Under the pieces are notes generated by a model. The model was given only the letters and a program-made list of their open reading frames with translations, was not told the DNA's origin and made no database searches. DNA of 64,000 nt from JADCRZ01 sp037718865 (lineage in GTDB: Bacteria; Bacteroidota; Bacteroidia; Chitinophagales; Chitinophagaceae): assembly GCA_037718865.1 (NCBI GenBank), contig JBBJMP010000007.1:186001-250000 (forward strand). The letters are read 5' to 3'. This document shows, one piece after another, positions 18,523 to 26,954 of the stretch (the stretch's first letter is position 1; each line of letters starts with the position of its first letter). The translations under genes were made by a program, and so were the position numbers.

Positions 18523-19920
18523 TCAGTAGTTTGGATTTTGCACCATATTCTTGTTCACTTTTATTTCCGAATCGGGCAGAGGAAAAGCGTATTGTGCCTG
18601 GGAAGGAGTCAACAAAACCGCCCCCAGTGCATTGATTGCATCTGCGGGGTCTCTCACGACATTATAATTCCTTCTTCGTAGGTCGAAGAAACGGTGTCCT
18701 TCAAAAGCCAGCTCTTTAAACCGTTCTGTATAAACGGCAGCCAGAAGATCCGACAGGCTGGCAAATGTTTGCGTTGCATAACCGGTAATACGTGCAGCCC
18801 GTAAAGTATTTATATCGCCGGCGGCTTCTGCAAGCTTATTTGTTTCAGCATAAGCCTCCGCTCTGATTAAATACATTTCACCGGTTCTATACAATTTTAC
18901 ATCTGCAAGATTAAGTGTAGATGAACCACCTACATATTTTACCACAATGTTCGGCGTTTTACCTGCGCCCCTTGTATTGTCGATCTTGATGTATGAGCTG
19001 AAGCGAATGTCGTTTGCTTTATCATACAGGTTCAGAAGCTTGAAAGAAGGTGCATACAATACTGTATTATTCGTGTTAAAATAAAAGTTTCCCAGCAGCC
19101 CCTCAGCGCTGGTTGCGCGCTTTAGTTTCCAGAAGACCTCCGCTTCATTTTTGTCTTTCCAGATGTCGGGAAACTGGGTTTTGGTAGCCAAAGGCAGCAG
19201 GTTGATGGCCTCGCCAGAATAAGTGATGGCCTCGTTCCAGTTCTTTTCATAGAGGGCGACGCGGGCCTGCATGGCGGGAATCGCGTTTTTGGTAATCCTT
19301 GTTCTATCTGTAAAGGAAGCGGGAATCAGTGTTTTGGCTGTTGCCAGGTCTGCCTTTATTTTGGCAATGGTAGCTTCAAAGGCCGGGCGCGAAGGGCTGC
19401 TTATTACCGATGTTTCCATATAAGGCAGGCCTAATGCACCTGTTTGATACCTGGAAGCAAAGTTCCTGATCAATTCAAAATGGCAGTATGCCCTTAAGGC
19501 CAGCAATTCGCCGCGATAACGTTCTTTTAAGTCCGACTCGGAAGAGGAAGAAGGCACCTCATCGATAGCTTTAAGAACTTTATTTATACGATCGATTGCA
19601 ATATAGTTTTCGGGAAATGCGGCGGTTATGGTGCCGTTACTGCCATCGTATTGCCAACGATGGGTTGCAACCCCACCACCGGTTGCGTTTTCCGTAGGCA
19701 GCATGCATTCATCGGAGACCAGTGAGGTATTGGTAATGTCAGTGTACCCCAATCCGGCATAAGCGCCAATCAATCCGAGATTGATATCCGACAGGTTCCG
19801 GTAAGCCTTGGTGGCATCGATGGTGTCCGAGGGCGTAAAATCTATCGCCTTCTTGCAGGAGATAGATACAGCCAATAACAGTAAAATGTATTTGCCTTTA
19901 TTATAAAAGCTGGTAATCAT
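18523..19920 (-). CDS. SusD/RagB glycan-binding outer-membrane lipoprotein
   Basis: Surface lipoprotein that caps the SusC channel and binds the imported glycan. The N-terminus has a lipoprotein signal with the acylated Cys in LLAVSISCKK (Cys about residue 22). The rest has TPR-type helices typical of SusD, including ELLALRAYCHFELIRNF and the later LYRTGEMYLIRAEAYAET. The C-terminal block (ERFKELAFEGHRFFDLRR) is the diagnostic SusD signature. It starts 10 bases after the SusC stop and is surely in the same operon. Length (465) is typical. The substrate is not readable from sequence; the divergent GH16 glucanase beyond the SusC gene suggests a beta-glucan. Confidence 0.93.
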   Translation of the reverse strand: MITSFYNKGKYILLLLAVSISCKKAIDFTPSDTIDATKAYRNLSDINLGLIGAYAGLGYTDITNTSLVSDECMLPTENATGGGVATHRWQYDGSNGTITAAFPENYIAIDRINKVLKAIDEVPSSSSESDLKERYRGELLALRAYCHFELIRNFASRYQTGALGLPYMETSVISSPSRPAFEATIAKIKADLATAKTLIPASFTDRTRITKNAIPAMQARVALYEKNWNEAITYSGEAINLLPLATKTQFPDIWKDKNEAEVFWKLKRATSAEGLLGNFYFNTNNTVLYAPSFKLLNLYDKANDIRFSSYIKIDNTRGAGKTPNIVVKYVGGSSTLNLADVKLYRTGEMYLIRAEAYAETNKLAEAAGDINTLRAARITGYATQTFASLSDLLAAVYTERFKELAFEGHRFFDLRRRNYNVVRDPADAINALGAVLLTPSQAQYAFPLPDSEIKVNKNMVQNPNY

Positions 19921-19930
19921 GTTTTAAATA

Positions 19931-22900
19931 TTAAAAGTTAACATTTAAGCCTGCGGTGTATGTTCTCGGACTTGGATAGCTAAACCTCGCATACTCGTTC
20001 CCGTTCTCCGGATCAAAGCCCCTCCACTTCGTCCACGTGTACAGGTTTTCAGCCTGGGCAAAAACCTGGATGCTCCGTATGACTTTTAACCGGGAAAGAA
20101 ATTGCTGCGGAATAGAATATCCGATGTTTACATTTCTTAGCCTTAAAAAAGATGCATCATAAATATCCCTGGAGGTATAGTTGCGGGCTGCCGCGATCTT
20201 CGGAAGCAGGGCAATATCACCAGGTTTCTTCCACCGGTTGTATAACATGCGGATAGATTGATTACTGGTTTTGAAACTTGGGTTCTCATTGTAATAATCT
20301 TCATTGTTATAGCGCTGAACCTTATCCATGAATGACAACAAAGCATTCAGGTAAATACCCTTCCAGCTTAAGGACGTATTAAAACCTCCTGTAATAGCCG
20401 GAATGTAGCTGCCGAATTCAGCAACACTTAGCGTGGCAGCGTTATAGGTTGTTGTGGTGGCGCCATCCTTAGCATAATAAAGCGGATTGCCGGTAGCAGG
20501 GTCTACACCTGCCCACTTTGGAGCATAATGCGAACCCAGTGGCAACCCTACACGAACCAAACCGGTAAAGCCATTCTCAAATGCATCCGCTCCTGCCAGG
20601 TCTGTAACTTCATTCTTATTGTAGGAATAATTGCCTCCCACTGTCCAGGTAAAACTTTTGTTTTTGATCACATCGCCCTGAAGATCGATCTCAAAACCCT
20701 TATTTCTTACTGAGCCGCCATTGATAATTGACGAGCCGAACCCGGAAGTAATAGATAAAGGCCGGTTGAAGAAAAGGTTATCCGTAGTTTTTTGGTATAC
20801 ATCCATGATCAACCTTATTCGGCTGGTGCTGAGAAGGCTCAGGTCAAAACCGGCATTGAACTCCGTCGCATATTCCCAGTCATAATCCGGATTGCCCGGA
20901 GCCAGGGGGCGTATGCCCGCGTTGCCGCCATAAGACGTATTCGCGTATGTTCCGATATAACCAAAGTCCCTGCTAAACGGGCTGGCCGTTTTACCGTAAC
21001 TTGTCCGGAAGCGAAGGCCCGAAATAAAGCTGACGTCGTCAAAAAAGTTTTCCTTCTTTGCCTCCCAATTCAGTCCAACGGAATAGAATCCGTGCCACCT
21101 GTTGTTCTCAGGTACTGTTGAAGATCCATCATAACGGTAACTTGCGTTCAATGTATACTTATCCTCGAAGGTGTACCTGCCAAAAGCCATATAAGAAGCC
21201 AGGGCACTTTTGGTACGTGAACCACCGATAACAGGTATAAACGAATTGGTTGCCGAACCGGCAGTTATTCCAGCAGGAGTCCGTGGCAGCCTGCCTTCGA
21301 TGCCATATCCCGTATAGCTGAAAGCCCTGTAACCGGTAAAATTATATTCAAACAACGTGGATACTTCAACGTCATGCAGTTCGGCAAAAGTTTTTGCGTA
21401 TGTTAACCCGGAAGTGGAAATAATAGAAAAATTTCTTCTTGTTCCTTCGTTCAGGCTTCCCCTTCTGCCGTTTGACACCCTTGAGCCGGAATAAGAATTC
21501 GGGTTGATGAAGGCTTCATCCAAAGACTCCCTGAAATCAATGCCCATCCTGGTTTTTGCTACGAGACCACCGGCAATGGTATAACTGGCAGAGGTACTCA
21601 GGATTGTTTTAAGCTGGTTACTTTTGTTGGAGGTATTCAACATACGCTCATAGGCATTGCTTCCTTCACGAAGATCAAAGACTGGGAACCGGCTGGTATT
21701 GCCGGAATGAACCAGCGTATCGTTAGGAAAGTAAGGATACTCATAAGGCAGTGCATAATAGACGGCCGACAGGGGGTTATTACCACTGCTTGCACCTTCT
21801 GATTCAATAAAGCTGGATGATGAATAACCCAGGCTCAGGTTTACATTGGCGGAAAATTTCTTTACCGTAAAGTCGAGATTATTCCTCAGTGTAAATCGCT
21901 GCAAGGTAGAACGCACTGCAATACCATCCTGTTTATAATAATTCAGGGAACTGTAAAACCTGATGTTTTCATTTCCGCCGCTTGCGTTTACCTGCTGCTC
22001 TATAAATTTACCTGTCCGGAAAAACAATTTTCTCCAATCTGTATTTAAATTGGTAAGACTATCGATGATGAAATCGGCACGTTGCTTTTCCGCGGGTATT
22101 TTTAGAGCATAAGCCGGATTCTTTTTTGAGTAGGTCCACCCCGGGCCCGCAGTAGCGCCGGTCTCTAATCCGATTTCTTCTTCAAACAACAGGTGTTCCG
22201 CTGCGTTCATCATTTTAAATTTAGGCGAAGACATATTGGAAAAACCATACTGCGATTTATAGTCGAAGCTAACCCTGCCTGCCCGCCCTTTTTTGGAAGT
22301 GATCACTATTACACCGTTGGAACCACGTGATCCATACAACGCTTTTGCCGAAGCGTCTTTCAATACCGTTATCGATTCTATGTCTGAAGGATTGATAGAC
22401 TGGAAAAATCCCGTTTCGATAGGTACGCCATCCATTACATATAAGATGGAAGTGTTGCCGGTTATCGTTCCGACTCCCCGGAGGGTTAACCTTGCGTTTT
22501 GTCCGGGCTGGCCAGAGCCTGCAGCCACAACAAGTCCCGGTACACGCCCCTGGAGAATCTGGTCGACTGTCAGTGGCACCTGGCTTATTTTTTCAGAACT
22601 AACCGTTGTGGATGAACTGGCAGATCTGCTCCTGTTGTAAGAGGTGTATCCTGTAACGGTGACATCTTCCAGGGTCGCTGTATTAGATATAAGGGCGATG
22701 TTGATTTCCCGCCTTTCATTAACGGGCACTCTGACCATTGCATATCCAACAAAAGAAAATTCTATTGTTTGGGCATTGCCGTCAACTTCCAGGATATACA
22801 GGCCATTACGGTCAGTGAATGTGCCGGTAGTCGTTCCGGTTATGATAACCGAAACACCTTGCAGGGGCAGGTTGTCACTGCCAGCTACCTTTCCTTTTAT

Positions 22901-23041
22901 TATGCTGGGTGCTTGATTAACAGCAGCATGAACACAAGGACTGGTCATGATAAGCAATATCGCTAAAAGTTCAACGATGAATGATAATCTCCAGGAGTAA
23001 TGTGAACGCGTTTGCTTATTTCCACACTCAACTTTAAACAT
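19931..23041 (-). CDS. SusC/RagA TonB-dependent outer-membrane transporter
   Basis: Energy-dependent channel that imports glycan oligosaccharides with the adjacent SusD. After a signal peptide (about residues 1-40, ending VHAAV) comes a carboxypeptidase-regulatory-like domain (GKVAGSDNLPLQGVSVII). The plug domain has SSSTTVSSEKISQVPLTV, ILYVMDGVPIETG and ALYGSRGSNGVIVIT. A 22-strand barrel ends with SYPSPRTYTAGLNVNF, a typical aromatic C-terminus for BAM recognition. At 1036 residues it is complete, unlike the receptor at the left edge. It leads the operon with SusD. No extra N-terminal signalling (STN) domain is seen, so anti-sigma control through this receptor is unlikely. Confidence 0.95.
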   Translation of the reverse strand: MFKVECGNKQTRSHYSWRLSFIVELLAILLIMTSPCVHAAVNQAPSIIKGKVAGSDNLPLQGVSVIITGTTTGTFTDRNGLYILEVDGNAQTIEFSFVGYAMVRVPVNERREINIALISNTATLEDVTVTGYTSYNRSRSASSSTTVSSEKISQVPLTVDQILQGRVPGLVVAAGSGQPGQNARLTLRGVGTITGNTSILYVMDGVPIETGFFQSINPSDIESITVLKDASAKALYGSRGSNGVIVITSKKGRAGRVSFDYKSQYGFSNMSSPKFKMMNAAEHLLFEEEIGLETGATAGPGWTYSKKNPAYALKIPAEKQRADFIIDSLTNLNTDWRKLFFRTGKFIEQQVNASGGNENIRFYSSLNYYKQDGIAVRSTLQRFTLRNNLDFTVKKFSANVNLSLGYSSSSFIESEGASSGNNPLSAVYYALPYEYPYFPNDTLVHSGNTSRFPVFDLREGSNAYERMLNTSNKSNQLKTILSTSASYTIAGGLVAKTRMGIDFRESLDEAFINPNSYSGSRVSNGRRGSLNEGTRRNFSIISTSGLTYAKTFAELHDVEVSTLFEYNFTGYRAFSYTGYGIEGRLPRTPAGITAGSATNSFIPVIGGSRTKSALASYMAFGRYTFEDKYTLNASYRYDGSSTVPENNRWHGFYSVGLNWEAKKENFFDDVSFISGLRFRTSYGKTASPFSRDFGYIGTYANTSYGGNAGIRPLAPGNPDYDWEYATEFNAGFDLSLLSTSRIRLIMDVYQKTTDNLFFNRPLSITSGFGSSIINGGSVRNKGFEIDLQGDVIKNKSFTWTVGGNYSYNKNEVTDLAGADAFENGFTGLVRVGLPLGSHYAPKWAGVDPATGNPLYYAKDGATTTTYNAATLSVAEFGSYIPAITGGFNTSLSWKGIYLNALLSFMDKVQRYNNEDYYNENPSFKTSNQSIRMLYNRWKKPGDIALLPKIAAARNYTSRDIYDASFLRLRNVNIGYSIPQQFLSRLKVIRSIQVFAQAENLYTWTKWRGFDPENGNEYARFSYPSPRTYTAGLNVNF

Positions 23042-23283
23042 AATTCTGAATTTTGCTATAGGTAAATCTATTAAAATATATTTTAATACTGCGCTTTCAC
23101 TGTTAAAATCAGTTCATCCGGTCATCCATCTGCGAATTTGCGACGCATTTTATTTAGGCAGCCCAGAATTGTATGTAATAAAGATTTAATGAATTCAGTG
23201 AAATTTTATTATTTTGTAGACATTCCTTATCCCCTTTCTTACAATATCCCACATCTTAGTTCTTCGTTTTTAAATTTAACTGT

Positions 23284-24666
23284 ATGAATACTTTTTGCCG
23301 GCATATGGTTGTTGAATCAACATCACACAAGACTATCTGTTTAACTGTGTTACTTATCATTATTCATTTATGCTCACATGCACAGGTTGTGGTATGGGAA
23401 GAACACTTTAACGGAACTACACTTGATGAAGCCAAATGGACTTATGACATTGGTGATGGTTGTGACATAGGAATCTGTGGTTGGGGTAATGCAGAACTCC
23501 AATACTACCGCAAGCAAAATGTAAGAGTAGAAAATGGAAATCTTGTAATAGAAGCCAGGAGAGAGAGTGTGGAGGGAAAATTTTTTTCTTCAGGAAGGAT
23601 AAAATCGTTGGCTCCGTTCCATTTCAAATACGGTACCCTTGAGGCCAGGATTAAGATCCCTGACTTAAAGAATGGCTTGTGGCCTGCATTTTGGACGTTA
23701 GGCGTAACCGGCATCTGGCCTGCAAGCGGCGAAATTGATATTATGGAAATGGGTCAGGCAGCTTCTTACCCAAACAATGTAAATAATTGGGTCGGTGCCG
23801 CAACCCATTGGGAGCACCAGGGCGGGCTTGCAAGTTATGCACAAACATATAGAAGCCCCACACCTCTTTCGGATGATTACCATATTTACAAACTCGTTTG
23901 GACCTCTTCGGCCATAACAGTGTATGTAGATAATATTCAATTCTATGTTATTAATATAGCCGGGGGAGCAGCCGCAGACCTGGAAGAATTTCATAACCCA
24001 CACTATATCTTATTCAACCTGGCAGTCGGCGGCAGATATACCGGTATAACTACAGTCCCTGGAATTACTGCTGCTATGCCTGCCCAGTTGCTGGTAGACT
24101 ACGTAAAACTTACTCAGGAATTAGTTCCGGTTAAGTTAACGGATTTTTCCGTCAGCACAAATGAACATAAAAATGTAGCGATTTCATGGACTACTACCAA
24201 TGAAGAAAACAGTGATTATTTCATTGTTGAAAAAAGCACAGACGGAGCTTCATTTAAATCCTTAGGCACAGTTATTTCCAAAGGCCGCATGGATAAAAAT
24301 AGTTATCAATATGAAGATACTACGCCTGCCGAAGGAATAAATTATTACCGCCTGGTGCAGGTTGATAAGGACGGGAGGAAAACGATTTATCAGGTCAGGC
24401 AGGTAAGGTTTTTCAAAACAAATGCAGCATCTTTCCTGGTAATTCCGAATCCGGTAAAAGGCAAGAGCATAAATCTTTTGTTTAGTGGATCTATTCAAAG
24501 ACCACTGAATATACAAGTTGCTGATCAGCTTGGAAAGATTATACTTAATGTAAATGAAAAGCCTGATGGAAATGTTTTAACGATCAGGTTTAATAAAAAA
24601 CCAGCGCCAGGGGTGTACATCATCCAAATAAATAATTTCTTAAGCAAAAAATTCCTTGTTGAATAA
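23284..24666 (+). CDS. T9SS-secreted GH16 beta-glucanase (laminarinase-like)
   Basis: Family GH16 endo-beta-1,3- or 1,3(4)-glucanase. A signal peptide (residues about 18-35, HLCSHAQ) precedes the jelly-roll catalytic domain (about 36-280). The active-site motif GEIDIMEMG gives nucleophile E150 and acid/base E155. The bulged form E-x-D-x-x-E is the laminarinase type. W-rich cleft residues (LWPAFWTLG, WPASGEID) agree. After a linker, residues about 285-370 form a fibronectin-like module. The end has a T9SS type A sorting domain (FLVIPNPVKGKSINLL, APGVYIIQI, KKFLVE). It is transcribed away from the SusC/SusD operon, and the 242-base gap must hold both promoters. Together they form a small beta-glucan utilisation locus. 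Confidence 0.92.
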   Translation: MNTFCRHMVVESTSHKTICLTVLLIIIHLCSHAQVVVWEEHFNGTTLDEAKWTYDIGDGCDIGICGWGNAELQYYRKQNVRVENGNLVIEARRESVEGKFFSSGRIKSLAPFHFKYGTLEARIKIPDLKNGLWPAFWTLGVTGIWPASGEIDIMEMGQAASYPNNVNNWVGAATHWEHQGGLASYAQTYRSPTPLSDDYHIYKLVWTSSAITVYVDNIQFYVINIAGGAAADLEEFHNPHYILFNLAVGGRYTGITTVPGITAAMPAQLLVDYVKLTQELVPVKLTDFSVSTNEHKNVAISWTTTNEENSDYFIVEKSTDGASFKSLGTVISKGRMDKNSYQYEDTTPAEGINYYRLVQVDKDGRKTIYQVRQVRFFKTNAASFLVIPNPVKGKSINLLFSGSIQRPLNIQVADQLGKIILNVNEKPDGNVLTIRFNKKPAPGVYIIQINNFLSKKFLVE

Positions 24667-24820
24667 GTCTCTTAAAAACCTGAGGATAATTTTTTTTAAA
24701 TCCTACCCGAAAATAATAGTCAGCCTGCCTGTTATGCTGATCATACCCGTAATACCGGTCGAAGGCTGGAATCAATTTACAGTGGGTATTATTTAAACCT
24801 GCGGCCGACGGTCCTGTTGC

Positions 24821-25113
24821 ACCGTTAGGACACATCTTTTAAATACGTATAAGGTCATGTTTAAATCACTTCCTGCTAGGGTACTTTACCCCGGCCAGGG
24901 GTAATACGTTTGTAGAAATGTGATCATCTTTGATAATTGCCCCAGCGGGGCTACCCTTAGGTCATGCAAAGCAAAAATTATTTATTATTACTTGTTGAAA
25001 AGGGTAGCCCCCATCTGGGGGCATAAATCATGCATGCTCAAGGTGCTACCAACGGGTTGCCCCTTCCTGGAGCATGAATGCTTTTTAACTTTTTAAAGAG
25101 GTGTCCTAACCGT
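24821..25113. mobile_element. MITE-like palindromic element with terminal inverted repeats
   Basis: The left end (24821-24843, beginning ACCGTTAGGACACATC) and the right end (25092-25113, ending GTGTCCTAACCGT) are inverted copies over about 22 bases with three differences. Inside is a second inverted repeat, 24939-24958 against 25000-25022, built on GGGGCTACCCTT. The element is about 293 bases long and has no transposase. Size, ends and inner symmetry fit a miniature inverted-repeat element or a large dispersed palindromic repeat. I cannot see an obvious target-site duplication. Confidence 0.5.
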
Positions 25114-25282
25114 AGCCTTTTCAAGGAGGGGTAAATTTTGCGAAGCAAAATTAATCCCGATGCCAACATCGGGCCGTTGCATATAACTCAGTTTCGCAGG
25201 TTCTACCAATTCCAGTTTAACAATGGTACTCCCTGGGGGGCAAAAATCAGCTTCAACGAGAAAGTTACCGGACGTATTTACG

Positions 25283-25332
25283 AACCCCGAAGGGGTGACA
25301 TCACCACAGCATGGTGCCATCCCTTCGGGGTT
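25283..25332. repeat. Nested palindrome
   Basis: Arms AACCCCGAAGGG (from 25283) and CCCTTCGGGGTT (to 25332) pair fully. Inside, CACCA and TGGTG form a second stem, giving a two-level cruciform. A third CCCTTCGGG unit follows at 25369-25377. There is no T-run, so this is a dispersed repeat rather than a clear terminator. Confidence 0.6.
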
Positions 25333-25390
25333 AAAATGGGTTAGATCTACGTTCTACAATAATGACATCCCTTCGGGATTAACATCAATT

Positions 25391-26575
25391 CTATTTCGTT
25401 AAACTATAATGATAGTTCGCAAACTTTATGAAGTTCTTCCAATCGTATGCCGTAAGGTTATGCTCCCCTTCCCTATTATGATAAGCAAGCTGGGATCTTA
25501 TAACCGGTTCATTTATACCCGGAGGATTTAACGGAAGGTTTGACCTGATCCCGTATAAAGCATACACTTTTTCTGCACCCTTTAAAGACAAATAGGTTCC
25601 TCTGGGATCGGCCCAGAGATCCTTTGAGGCATTGGTTGCATACATCGGCCTTGGAGATATAAGCGAGATCAGCATGTGCTGATCAACGGGCAATGCATCT
25701 TCCTTATCATTGAATTTCTTGTAATTGTTGTTAAACCAATGGGGGAATGAAGTGTTGATTCTGCTGATCCTCTCGCCGAACTGCCTTCGGGCCAGTGCGG
25801 CGCCGGTATTTCCCGAACAGTTTGAAACACAGATGGCAAACCGCTGATCCTGGGCAGCCGCCCACAACGAAGCCTTTCCGCCGCGTGAATGGCCAACGAT
25901 CGCTACCCTTTTTGCATTGATTTCCGGATTATTCTCGAAGTAGTCCATCACCCGGCTGGCACCCCAGGCCCAGCATCCTATTGCCCGCATGCCGTTATCT
26001 GTAGCCAGCTGATCCGGATATAGTTGCAAGGCACCATTTACAAAGGTTTCCTTATCATCAGGAGCTAAATCGCTGACATGGAAGGCAGCTATGGCATAAC
26101 CGCTATCGATTAGCAGTTCGGCAGGCCAGAACTCGCTTTCCTTCGCTCTTGAGGGATCAGTATTTTCTTTAGGCCTGTTATTAATCAACAGAAAAGCAGG
26201 CACAGGCTTTTTTGCATGATTAGGAATAAATAAAACTAAATCTATTTTAACGGACTTCTCATTATTAAATACCTCTATAAGAATCTGTTTCAGGTGAGCG
26301 TTACCGTTCATAGCCACAGCATTTTCATTCGTAACGGAGTAGGTAATCTTATGATACGACTTTGGCATTTGGCCGTAAACGTTATTCTCAAACAGGGCAA
26401 GGATTTCGGGCCTTCTTTCCTTTTCCCAGGCGGACTTATTTGTTACCGGTTTGTTTGCGGTGGTTTTAAGAACGTCTGGCAAAGTATATGCAGGAACTCT
26501 TGATTCGTCGTAATTTTGGGCTGATACATTTAGCGTGTAAGCCAATATAAGTAATATGATAATGCCTTTTCTCAT
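25391..26575 (-). CDS. CE15-like glucuronoyl esterase / acetyl xylan esterase family hydrolase
   Basis: Secreted alpha/beta hydrolase related to carbohydrate esterase family 15, which cuts ester links between lignin and glucuronoxylan. A signal peptide covers residues about 1-20 (LNVSAQ). The nucleophile S230 sits in VGHSRGGKASLWAA, and the G-x-S-R-x-G-K pattern is typical of CE15. H372 in EGEHNLTAYDW is the catalytic histidine. The usual VIDNRPK-like oxyanion segment appears as LINNRPKENT. At 394 residues the length fits a single-domain bacterial CE15. It lies beside the GH16 and SusCD genes but on its own promoter. Methylesterase or acetylesterase activity cannot be told apart here. Confidence 0.82.
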   Translation of the reverse strand: MRKGIIILLILAYTLNVSAQNYDESRVPAYTLPDVLKTTANKPVTNKSAWEKERRPEILALFENNVYGQMPKSYHKITYSVTNENAVAMNGNAHLKQILIEVFNNEKSVKIDLVLFIPNHAKKPVPAFLLINNRPKENTDPSRAKESEFWPAELLIDSGYAIAAFHVSDLAPDDKETFVNGALQLYPDQLATDNGMRAIGCWAWGASRVMDYFENNPEINAKRVAIVGHSRGGKASLWAAAQDQRFAICVSNCSGNTGAALARRQFGERISRINTSFPHWFNNNYKKFNDKEDALPVDQHMLISLISPRPMYATNASKDLWADPRGTYLSLKGAEKVYALYGIRSNLPLNPPGINEPVIRSQLAYHNREGEHNLTAYDWKNFIKFANYHYSLTK

Positions 26576-26681
26576 ACGCGTGTTTTGATCAATGGAAGTG
26601 CTGAGGAAGCGCCAATTATTTATAGTTTGAGAATACCTACTATGAAGTCGGACTTGCTCTCTTTTACACTAAGATAATATT

Positions 26682-26939
26682 TTGACATTGTATTTACTGA
26701 ACAACGCAGGTGATTTGTATTTTTTCGATAAATCACGCATTCCACTTTATGCGGACTACGTTGATCAGGTAAACATTACCGGGTCCCTCGTCGACATGGG
26801 TAAGATAAACATGACTATAAAATCACAGCATTTGCAGAAGCTGGTTGAAGTCGTTCCAGGCAAACCCAGTGTTTACATGTATGGCAGCAGAAGTCCAGGC
26901 AGCAAAAGGACTTATCTTCAGGATATTCAATACTTTTGA
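26682..26939 (+). CDS. Small unknown protein or gene remnant, possible OB-fold
   Basis: An 85-codon frame opening at TTG with no convincing ribosome-binding site, ending 15 bases before the receiver gene at 26955. The sequence has alternating strands and a middle part (YADYVDQVNITGSLVD) that resembles small OB-fold proteins in which a cofactor-free barrel is built around V-x-V-T-G-x-x-V. I do not recognise a family. Because the four genes that follow are all damaged, this may be the remnant of a larger first member of that operon. It could also be a chance frame. Confidence 0.3.
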   Translation: MTLYLLNNAGDLYFFDKSRIPLYADYVDQVNITGSLVDMGKINMTIKSQHLQKLVEVVPGKPSVYMYGSRSPGSKRTYLQDIQYF

Positions 26940-26954
26940 CGGCTAACGATTTAC

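Larger units (their letters stand above)
24667..25390. other. Gene-free repeat island
   Basis: This 724-base gap between the GH16 gene and the esterase gene holds no credible gene. It contains a MITE-like element with imperfect terminal inverted repeats (24821-25113), a nested palindrome (25283-25332), and a short CCCTTCGGG hairpin (25366-25380) with the flanking text TTCTACAATAATGACATCC. Such text is seen in intergenic regions of many Bacteroidota. The esterase gene ends at 25391 and may use one of these hairpins as its 3' end. Confidence 0.6.

Noticed and set aside
24620..24835. 71-codon minus-strand frame in the repeat island
   Set aside because: It includes the GH16 3' end antisense and the left end of the MITE-like element; no recognisable protein motif.
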